DNA from: Edaphochlamys debaryana
Lineage: Eukaryota; Chlorophyta; Chlorophyceae; Chlamydomonadales
DNA: 64,000 nt
NCBI GenBank assembly: GCA_016858145.1
Contig: JAEHOE010000036.1
Coordinates: 1-64,000, forward strand
Direction: 5' to 3'
Shown here one piece after another: positions 48,481-57,993 of the stretch (its first letter is position 1; every line of letters begins with the position of its first letter). The notes under the pieces were generated by a model. It saw only the letters and a program-made list of their open reading frames with translations, ran no database searches and was not told the origin of the DNA. A program made the position numbers and the translations under genes.

Positions 48481-48485
48481 TGTAA
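48481..48485 (+). terminator. Only plus-strand TGTAA after channel 2
   Basis: Lies about 1.7 kb beyond the stop codon; if used, the 3' UTR would be unusually long. A variant signal closer to the stop is equally possible. Confidence 0.3.
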
Positions 48486-48985
48486 CAGCATATGTATGGT
48501 ACGACTATCTCGAGACTCATTGATCCCGCAGCGCGGCAGTCGATCTCCCACACGTCGTGCAAGCCGTTCCTGCACCCTAGGGTGCTTGAGCTCTCACCCA
48601 ATTGGCCCAGGCAGAGTTGTGGAGGCGACAGGCGAGTCATTGATCGCGTCATCGGAATTGCCACCCTCGTGCTTGTCGACTTGCAGTTCCATACTAACGC
48701 ATGCCTGTCCCGCCCGCCCACCTTATGCCGTCCTCATGTATCCCCATTGGACAACACCGCTCAGCGCAACAGCATTGCCAGATCGGCCTAGCGCTGCGCT
48801 CCCCAAGTGTCCAAGTTACCAAAGTCTGGCCCACATGGCTTGCGTTCCCGGACCTTGCGCCTGCCATGTTCAGCCTACACCCCTCAAGTGCTGCCAGATG
48901 CATGGATAATACTCTATTCTTCACCAACGATTTGTGATACTAAAGTCCACGAGTGCTTCTAGGCATGCTTGAGGCGACCTCCTCA

Positions 48986-51900
48986 TCATCGCCGTCGCCG
49001 CTTACGGGCTTCCCGTCGCCGTTTCTCCTCCTCCTCTTCCTCCTCCTCCTCCTCCTCATCTGTTTCGTCCTCGTCCGCTCGCCGGCGGCTCCGTGTTGCC
49101 GTCTGCCCCTGCTGCTGGCCTCGCGTCTGCTGCCCGCGTGTGGCCGCCAGACCTCCCTGACGGGGAATGCAAGACGGCGTCGGCAAGTCAGGTCACAGGG
49201 TCTGGCTGACCGCGCTGGCCCCACCCATACCTCTCAGCCTGCCCAGCCCACCACTGACCTCCCACTAGAGCTAGCTCCGTGCCTGCCCCTCACCTGCTGC
49301 AGTCCGCTGGTGAACCAAAAGGGCTTGCTCCGCTCCCACTGCTTCCGAGCCACCACTGCGTGCGCCAGGAACAGGGCCAGGAGCCCGGGTGCACGTAAGC
49401 GTGACCAGCCCAAGCCAGGCAAGCGTCAGCGCCCCCGAAACACTCAGCCAACCCGTAGCCGCAATCATCTCGCTCCCATACCGACCCACCCTCCATGGTG
49501 ATGTTCTTCTCCGGCTCCCAGTGGCCCTTGGCAGCGAAGCGAAGCGGCGCCCCCGACGGGCCGGGCGCTCGCTTGCCCACGTCCAGCTCGTACCCCTTCC
49601 ACTTGACTAGGAACCTGGGGGCGGAGGCAGGTGGGGGCGGGACGGTGCAACGAGTTTGAGGTTGCAGCCGTGTGGGAGCTGGCGGTGTGTGAGCATAGCG
49701 CTGAGGAAGACTCAGCGCTGTGCAGCGCGAAGGGAGCAGAGGCGGTGGGCCCAGCCACTCACCAGCGCCGGGGCTGGGCTGCGTTGCGGCCGCCCCCGGA
49801 GCCCCCTGCCGCCCCTCGCTCCGGCTCGCATCCTGCCACGAGAGCTTCGTCCATGATGCGTTCCACCAGGCACTCGGAGCCCGCCTCCTGGGGAGCGAGG
49901 GGCACAGGGCTGCTTGTAACCAAGGCGAGCGAGAGGGCAAACATGGGAGACCAGCGGGCATGCAATGGTGCGGGGCGTGAGGATGCTATCAACACGCACA
50001 CGGCCCTTTAGGCGACAAAGCAGAACCCACCGGCTCCGCGCCAGGCCGGTTCCTACCGGTTACCGAAAGGCACAGCTAGCTACCCGATTATCTTACGCCG
50101 CGCTCGCGAACATGTCGGACCATCGGCCCTCTGGACGTCGCCGGTAAGTGCGCGCTCCGCCTCCTTCGGCTTCCGGCTCCTGCTCTCTTCCCTACAAACA
50201 TCTAAGCCCTCTGCTCGCCAGCGTCGTGTTGGTGGACACCCCCCAGGGCGTGCCGCCCCTCCGCATCCGCACGCATACGCCAGCCCCGCCCATCCGCCGG
50301 GGCGGGGCCTTGGCTGCGCAGCATGCGGGGAACTCACTCGGAGTCCCTTGCTGCGCGGTACCGACATCACGCGCCACCGGCCCCGGGTTCCGCATGGGTT
50401 GCTGCCGTACGCTTGCTCCGACACCCTAACCCCCGCTTCCGCCTCTTCGCTCCCTCTCTGCCCGCCGGCGGTCGCACTCGTTAGGCCTCCTCCGCTCCTT
50501 CGCGCTTCGCCTGCGTCCTCGGCTATTGACACCCATCTTGACCCCTTCCCCCTTCCCACAATCCCCTCGCGGTGGCGCCGCCTTCGTCCTGCTATTCCAG
50601 GTGCGTATCGGGAGTGTTCCGTTCGGGTGGGCTTCGGTCTCGCGGGCTGCTCGGTACGCATGCTTGCTCTGCTGTGCCCTTCTGCGCCGCCCGCGGGCCG
50701 CACCAGCTCTAGTCTACCTCACTATTACCAGCCACAAACTACGGCTCCGACGCGGCTCCAGCGGCGACACAAACGTAACGGGTTCGGGATGGGCGGGATG
50801 GGTCGGGCTTCGGTTTCCTCGGGCTTTCGGTTCCGTATCTAAGGCCGGCCGGCTAACTACCGCGCCTGAGACTCCCAGGCTCATGCGAGCAGCCCTTCGC
50901 ACACGGCCCTTTCACGCTCTCGCACCTCGTCCGGCCCGACCTCCGCCAGCAACACGTCCCCCGGCTGGCAGCACAGGGAGGCGGGGTAGCTGCGGCCTGG
51001 GGGTGGGGCGCGGGAGGAGCAGTCAGGGCGGCGTCAGGTAAGGGGGCGGCGGTTGCCCAAACCGGCCCCCTGCGGCCAAGCATCTGTCCCAGCATCTGCC
51101 CCCGGCGGCCATGCAGTGCCCTGAGCTGCGCACCTGTGATGTCGCACACGATGACGTGCCCCGCCGCCACCTCCCCCTCGGGGGTGGTGAACTGCCCCAT
51201 CTGCAGCCCTGCACGCGCCCTGCGGGACCGGCTCCCCGCCAGCCCCGCCTGCTCGCCGCTGTCCGTGCCGCCGCTGCCCGTCTCGCCACCGACCCCGCCG
51301 CCGCCACGGCCCTGCCGCGACCGCGGGAGAGCTCCGGCCGCCGCCGCCGGTCCCGGGCGGCCCTGGGCCTTGGCCGCAGTGCCCCGGCGGTGGCGCTTGG
51401 CCGCAGGCCGGATGTCCTCCCCACCGCTGCTGCTGTACTCGGCGTCTGCCAGACCGCTGGTGCCGCTGCTGCTGGGGCCGTCGCCATCCTCGTCATCAGA
51501 AGAGCCGCCGTTGCCGGGTGTAGAGGCAGGCGGCTGTCGCCGCCGCCGTCGGTCTGAGGCCGTTCTTGCCTGTGCGGGGCCCGCCGCGTCCTTGGCGGCA
51601 CCGCGGCGGGGTCTGGAAGCAGCGGCAGCGCGGGTTGGCCGCTTCGCCCGCTCCACCCCGTCCTCCTCGCCCGTGTCCTCCACCGCCTCGGTCTGCCGGC
51701 GCCGCCGGCTGCGGGCCGACCGCCGGTCGCTGCCACGGCGCGCCGGCACGCGCGCCGCTTCGTCTTCCTCGTCACTCGCCGCCGCTGCGCCGGGCGCTGG
51801 GGAGCTGCTGAAGGAGCGCTTCCCACTCGCTGCCGCCCTGCTGCGGGGTGGAACCGCGCGCGCGCCGCCAGCGGCCGCCGCTGCCGCCGCCGCCGGTGCC

Positions 51901-54900
51901 GCTGGGCTGCCCGCCCGGGCCGGCGGCTGGTTATCCTCGAGCCAACGGGCCCAGGCGGGTCGCACGCGGACTCGCTTGCTGCGGCGGGCGTGCCCCGCCT
52001 CACCCTGCGGCTCGCCGTCCTCGTCGTCCTCAGCTTCTGCACTTGTCCTCTCCTGGGATGAGTCTCGCTCCCGTCTCTGCCCCTGCTCTTCCGCCTTTGC
52101 TTGGGCCCGCGTCTTACGCGCTCCGCGGTCACGGCCGCCAGTGCCGGCGGGCTTGCTGGCGGGGGCGTTCCGCTGCCGCTCCCGCCGGGAGGTCGAAGGC
52201 CGTCGAGAGGTGCCAGCGAGCGCTCTGGCCGGAGCCCGGCGGCTTGGCCCCGCTGCTGCGGACCGCCGCCGAGCGGGACGCTCCTCCTCCTCCTCCTCCT
52301 CCTCCTCCTCCTCTTCTTCCTCGCTCTCCTCCTGGATCTCGCTGTCGGAGTCTGAGATGGTTACACCGTCGGTGCTGTCGGGCCCCTGCTCCCCCTCCTC
52401 CTCCTCTTCGCCGTCCCCCTCCTGCTCCTCACCGCCGGCGCTGCTGTCATACAAGACCACAACCTCCTTCTCAACCTGGACCTCCTCCTCCTCCTCCTCC
52501 TCGTCGTCGCCATCGCTCCGCACCTCCGGCCCCGCAGCCGCAGCCGACCGCCGGCCGCCTCGGGTGGAAGTCCTCTGCCTCAGCCCCGGACGACGGGCCG
52601 CACGCGCCGCCGCCCCGGCACCGGCCCCCGCTCCAGGCGCGCCTGAATCCGTGGTGGCGGCCGCAGCAGCATCGGCACGGGTCTGCGGCTGCAGCGGCGC
52701 GGGTGCTGACGCGCCTGCCGCCGCTGCAGCGCGGCGGTTACGTGTGGACGGCAGTGATTCGGAGGCAAGTGTGACCTGGGGACACCTGGGTGGGAGGGAC
52801 ACAGCGCCCGCTGCAGCACGCGGGCCCCCGGCGCTGGGACGCCGCTGAGCCAGCGCACGCCGGAGCATGTGGGTGCGCGGAGGCTCGCCCGACTGCTGGG
52901 GCGCGGATGGCGGCACCTGGGCCTGCCGCCGCGACGCTCCTTGCGCCCCCGGCTGTGCCGCGTGCGGCGATACCGGCAGTGGTTCCGGCTGTGGCTGTGG
53001 CTGCGGCTGTGGTGTCCGTCGAGTCGACGGCGGCCTAAGCGGTAGCGCCGCCACAGAAGGCGGCGTCGGCCCCGAGGGCCGTCGTTCCCGCCGCCCCCGC
53101 TCCTCGCTCCCCTGCCGCCCACGCTCCGCACTCCCCCGCCGGGCCCCCGCAGCCACCCCAGGAGCCACAGCCGGGGCCACAGCCGCAACTGCCGCAGGCG
53201 CAACCGGGGCAGCGCCAGGTGCCGCCCTGGACCCCGCGTCGACCCGACCGGGGCTGTCTGCCCGGGCCGCGGCCTCGTCCGCCGCCGGCGAAGGCTGGTC
53301 TGTAGCGGGCTCCGGAGCGGCAGCCCCTGCTGCCCGCTGCCGCCTGTTGCCTGACTTCTTGGGCCCCAGCATGGGCAGCGCCCACAGCGGGGCGGGGTCC
53401 GGTTCCGCCTTCGGCTCCCGGTCTTGCAGCTGCTCCTCCGCCGGCGCCTGGCCCCCACGCCCCGGCTTCTGCTCCGGACCGGGCTCTGGCCGGGCCAAGG
53501 GCTTGGGCTGCCGCTGCTTCCGGAGGCGTGGCGGCAGGGCGGTGGGTTGGGCCTCGGCTGCCGCGGGCGGGGCCTGGCTGGGGCCTGCTTGGGCCTCCGT
53601 GGCTCCGCCCCGCGGCGACAGCCTTCGGGGGGCCTTCACAGCCGCGGCACCCGGCGCTCCTGAGGGCCCCGGCCCAACGTCTCGAGGAGCCAAGTCTACG
53701 CTCGGGGCCGCGGCAGCGTTGGGCGCTGCGGCACTGGCCTCTCTCCGCGGGCGCTTGGCGGCTGGCGCAAGGGCTTCGCCTGCCCCTGCCGCTGCGTCCG
53801 CCTGCCCCGCTTCCTTTTGCTGGGGCTTGGAAGGCCGCTCTCTGGGCTTGAGCTGCGGAGCCTGCAGGAACATATCAGGTTAAACAGGCACATAGTCGAG
53901 TCAGGACAATCAACAGGTAATATCCGGAAGCCAAGGAACCATGAGGCCAGTCAACATCTGCCTGTGCACGCCTGGCCCACCCTACCTTGAGGAGCTGCTG
54001 CACCTCTCTCGGCAACCTCGCCTTGGCCTCCTGCCTCGCCGCGGCAGAGGCCCTTGCTCCCCCCTCCACTCCCGCCTCCGGCTTTATCTCCGCCTTCAGC
54101 TCCGCAACCTGTTCCGCCGCCGGCCGCTGGGCCTCCGGCCCCGGCTCTTTCAACCCCGCGGCACATGCGCTGCTGCCATCGGCCTCCGCCGCCGCCATGG
54201 GCACCGCCTCCTCCTGCAGCTCCTGCGGCTCGAGGCGCTGTTGCGGCTCCGTCCCAAGCGGCTCCACCAATGGCGCCCCCCAGTACTCTGGCTTGGTCCC
54301 GCTCCTCCACGCCTGCAGCGCCTCCGGCGCCGCGGCCCGCAGCGTGGTCTCGCACAGCCAGTGCCCGCCCCGGGCCGGCGCCTGCCCGCCCCGCGGCAGC
54401 CCGGGGTCCAGCTCGTAGCCCTCGACCTTGACCAGCAGCTTGGGCCCCCCGCTGCCCTCGAACTCGTCCACCACGCACAGCACGCGCCGGCTGCCCGCGG
54501 GCGGCCAGGGGTTGGCGCCCACGCCGTGCAGCCGAGGGTCCGACAGCTGCAGGGACAGGGGCCGGTCGCCCGGGCGGAGGCACAGCGAGGAGGGGTAGCG
54601 GCGGCCTGCGGCGGCAGTACAGAAAGGGGCAAGACAGCTCAGAAGCGGAGCCTGCGTTGAGCTCCAAGCAAGGGCGCTGGCATCGAGTGCCTCAGGCTCC
54701 GGACCGCAGGGCGTGGTCCGGCACACGCATTGGGGCCCACCCCAGGAGCCCATCGGCCTCGCGCACCTGTGAAGGGACTGTACACAGAAGCCGAGTGCGC
54801 TGCAGTGCCCACATCGCCGGGGCTGGCAGCTGCCCTGCCCAGCAGCGCCGCCGACGCCCCCACGAGCTGCTGCGCCCGGAGGAGCGCCGCGGGCGCAGCG

Positions 54901-57413
54901 CCTGGCCCCGCCGCAGCACCCACAGAGGCGGCGGCCGCGGCGCTCATGGCTGCTGCCGCGGCCGCCTGCACCGCCGCTGCAACGGCCAGCGCATGGGGGA
55001 CAGCGGCATCTGACGCTGCCGCCGAGGCCGCAGGCGCAGAGCAGGGCACTGGAGCAGCTGCCGACGGCGGAGGGCCGTCCTCCTCAGGCGCGGTTGCAGA
55101 AGGGGCCGGGGCCGGGGCAGCCTCTACCGTCCGCGCCGGAGGCTGCGGCGCCAGGGGCGTCAGCGGGTGCGGCGTGGCGTGGGTGGCCGCAGCTGGCGCA
55201 GCGGCAGCCTCAGCCCCCGGCGCAAGGGGGTCGTGCTTCCCCGGGTCGTCGCCTGGGTTGGCACCGGCATCGCCCGCACGGGGCGTCTCTTGGCTGTCGG
55301 GCGGCTCTTCCTCCACGGCCTCAGCCCCGTGGGCTGCGCCTGCAGAAGGCCCGGGCTCGCCGGGCAGCCCTGCCGCCTCCACATGTGCCGACTCGTCTGC
55401 TGATGCGGCCGCAGCCGGCCCCTGCGGCTCGGGCACGGCGGCTGGGCAGCCCGCAGCGTCCCCCTCCCCCGCCTCCTCCTCCTTGATCACCGGCTCCCGG
55501 GGCGTAAGCGCCGCTGCCTCTAGCGCCCCCACCTGCTGCATTTGCGCCCCCTGCCCTGGAGAGGGCGAGTTGCCTGCGGCCTCCGCGCCCTCCGAATTGT
55601 CGCCAGAGTCAGGCCCTGCGCCGGACTGCTGTCTGTCATCCTCACTGCCTTCCCCGCTGCTCGCCGCCCCCTCTGTGGCCAGCGGCGCCGGTGCACACGC
55701 CGCCGCAGCTTTCCCCTGTGGGGATGCCGCTGCTGCTGCTGCGGCGGCCTGGCCCCCGGGCTCGGGTGCGGCGCCCTGCACCCCGCAGGGAGGTTGCACG
55801 GCCGCCTCCCCTTCGACCGGCTCGCGCTTGACGGCGGGCAGGGCCCCCTGCGCATGCAACGGGCTTGCTAGCTGCGGGGTCCCTGCCGGGGGCTGCTCTC
55901 CTGCCGCCTCTCCCGCCTCTGCATGTAAGGGCATTGCATCCCCTCCATCCGCCCCCTCGGCAGCCGGTGCTGTCGGTGCCTCCGCGGCTGCAGCTGCTGC
56001 GGCCACCTTGACCGCCTCCTCCAGCGCAGCCTCAATGGCCGCAGCCACAATCTCCTCGGCCGCTGCATCCGCCGCTCGTGCGACTGCCTCGTCCAGGGCC
56101 TCTGCAGGGCCTGCGGCCTCAGGGCCCTCAGCGGCAGCACCTGCTGCCGATCCGGGATCGCCGCCTGGGGCATCCCCCTGGGGCCATTCCACGTCATCAC
56201 CCTCAAGCCCGCCGTCAGCCCCATCGCCCGCATCGGGCTCCGCCTCCGCCGCCGCATCTCCAACCGCAGGTTCCCGGGCAGCTTGCAGGGGCGGCTCCAG
56301 CGCTGGGTCCTCCAACGGTGCATTAAGCAGCGGCTGCTCCTGGGCAGCTGCCGGCAGCCCGAGCGGCTCAGGCGGGTCCCGAGCGCCCTCCAGCAGCCCG
56401 CCCTCCCCAGGAGCCCCAGCCAGGCACGCCCCGCCCTCCTCTCCCGCCGAACCGGGCACCGCAGGGGGCCCCTCGGCCTCTTGCTGCACCAAGAGGTCCA
56501 GGGCCCCAGCCGCCTCGGCCACTGCCACCAGGGCCGCCTCCGCATCCCCAGCCGCGACTACCGCCTCCTGGGGCGCTGGGGCCTCATCCGCCGGCAGCAG
56601 CGGGGCAGCTGCTGGCCCCGGCTTCGGCCCCTGCTCGCCAGCCCGCTCCTGCTTGCGCTCCGCACTCTGCGCTGGGCTCGGCTGGTTGCCCTCGCCTGGC
56701 GCTGCCGCCTGCTCTGCCTCACCGGCAGCACCTGCCTGCGCCTCCGGGACGGGCCGCGGCGAGGCCGCCTGCGCAGCCGCCGCCGGGGCCGGCGACGCCG
56801 CCGCGCTGTGCGGGGAGGCGGCGCTGGGGGCAGCGATGGCCTCCGGCTCCGTCCAGCCGGGGACCAGGGGCGCCAGGGCCTGGTCGGCGTCCAACTCCTC
56901 CCAGAAGTCCTCGCCGCTGCCGTCGCCCTTGGCGGACCCTGCAGCGGCGGCCGCATCTGCCGCTGCCGCCGCAGCCGCGGCGGCGGCACCTGCTGACTCC
57001 GCTGGGAGCTGGTCCGAGAGGGGCTCGGACTTGAGGAAAGGCGTGGGAGAAGTTGCAGGCGCGGGGTCGACAGCAGCCTGAGGCGACGCGGCTGCCTCGG
57101 CGGCAGGGCCTGGGCTTTTGTGAGAGTCGGCCGCGATGCCCTCGGCAGGGATGGCCTGGCCTTCGCCCCCTACGCCAGGCTGACGCCCCTCCTCGCTGAC
57201 GCCTTGCTGAAGAGACCCCTGCGCCGCTCCCATGGACCCTGGGCCTGAAGGCTGCAAGGCCGGCAGACCGGCACCGAAGGGCTGGGCACAGGTGCCGCCG
57301 GCCCCCGTTACTGGCGCCTTGTCTGCCGCGCCCGAGCTTCCCAGCGCCCCGCCCGTCAACACGACAACTGAATCAGCTTTCAAGGGCAAGCCCTCGACAC
57401 CCTCCACGCGCAT
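48986..57413 (-). CDS. Chromo protein A: large disordered nuclear protein with two YPxSLC-chromodomain modules
   Basis: Eight exons, read leftwards: 57413-54767, 54605-53986, 53861-51134, 50996-50926, 49887-49763, 49614-49490, 49355-49294, 49156-48986; about 2182 residues, one open frame. Order: a Pro/Ala/Glu-rich N-terminal half; module A (54605-54280; RRYPSSLCLRPGD, then LLVKVEGYELDPG and GGHWLCETTL); a basic/acidic disordered region with Glu runs and EVVVLYDS; module B (RSYPASLCCQPGDVLLAEVG, LVERIMDEALVAG, FLVKWKGYELDVG, KGHWEPEKNITME, QWERSKPFWF); and a tail with a Glu run followed by KRRREARKRRRR. LVKWKGY with HWEP is the chromodomain core, which in known families binds methylated lysine. 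The role is probably chromatin reading (inference). ATG 57413 is the first in-frame ATG after a stop; upstream exons cannot be excluded. No reverse transcriptase or integrase, so it is not a chromovirus. Confidence 0.82.
49294..50996 (-). other. Module B of chromo protein A (canonical chromodomain)
   Basis: The module opens at a phase-1 intron (previous exon ends VIVCDIT plus G) and spans five exons. It has SYPASLCCQPGDVLLAEVGP, then VERIMDE, a 24-residue Gly/Arg linker, FLVKWKGYELD, a second insertion, GHWEP and a closing helix QWERSKPFWF. The Trp and Tyr of KWKGY, two of the three aromatic-cage positions of HP1-type chromodomains, are kept. Confidence 0.75.
54280..54605 (-). repeat. 326-bp inverted repeat, arm 1 (module A of chromo protein A)
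   Basis: The reverse complement of these 326 bases matches 61138-61463 with 3 mismatches and no gaps by eye. It starts at the first base after the AG acceptor and ends at the codon for Trp in PEYW. Differences: one silent Pro codon (CCC/CCG), Glu against Lys, and Val against Phe. Confidence 0.97.
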
Positions 57414-57993
57414 CGAGGAGCGCAGCGGGACGCTGGCGCGGCCAACTTGCGTCACCGCCCCCTATGCAAATCTAGCCTGTGGGTTAATGTGCATAGTTGA
57501 TGCTGTAGATGGTTGTTTCAAGCGAGCTAGGTGCCTCGTGAGCTCGTGAAGCCCAAGGACTGCTCGCCGGGATGCGCTTGGCGCGCTTGCGAGGAGCGCA
57601 GCCGCATGTGCATGCCCGTTACGAGGCTACGTTTTCACGCAATAGTCCGTGGGAGCTGCTAGGCTGGGGACCCGTCAAGCTTGCATCCCTCGTTGCAGCG
57701 TGAGCATCGTTCGCAGCGAGGGTGTGCATCTAATGGAAACAGGCACTTAACAGCATGCAAAACACTCCGAGGCTTCGCGGTTGCTCATGAGCCGTGCTGC
57801 GCGGCGTGCTGCGGGGGCCCGCGCGGGGTCGCCCGGGTCAGAGCTGGCAAGCCACTCCCCCCACTCTCGCCCTTAGAGTACACAGTGCATAGAACTGTGT
57901 CGTGCCTGCTGGCGGGGTAGCGGAGTCTCCTGCTGTTGGAATGGAAAGTGCCTGCGGGCGTGCCCAGGATCGCTGCATTGCGTCTACAGCACA
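57414..57993. promoter_or_regulatory. Divergent intergenic region, probable shared promoter
   Basis: 580 bp between the ATG of chromo protein A (minus) and that of chromo protein B (plus). No ORF of note, no clear TATA box on either strand. It must contain both 5' UTRs and both start sites unless unseen upstream exons exist. Any shared control is inferred from the head-to-head layout. Confidence 0.55.

Larger units (their letters stand above)
46757..48985. other. Convergent intergenic region
   Basis: 2.2 kb between the stop codons of channel 2 (plus) and chromo protein A (minus). GC content is visibly lower than in the genes. ORFs up to about 214 codons have no recognisable content. The first plus-strand TGTAA is at 48481-48485 and the nearest minus-strand TGTAA is at 47406-47410, so the two 3' UTRs may overlap. 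I see no terminal repeats or mobile-element genes. Confidence 0.5.

Noticed and set aside
48077..48721. 214-codon minus-strand ORF in the convergent region
   Set aside because: Cys/Ser/Arg-rich with no recognisable motif; more likely 3' UTR sequence.
51136..52848. 570-codon plus-strand ORF, Ser/Arg-rich
   Set aside because: Antisense shadow of the Glu/Arg-rich exon 3 of chromo protein A; the Ser runs are reversed Glu codons.
54730..57081. 783-codon plus-strand ORF
   Set aside because: Antisense shadow of exon 1 of chromo protein A. Only Ala/Ser/Gly/Pro low complexity, no splice logic or domain of its own.
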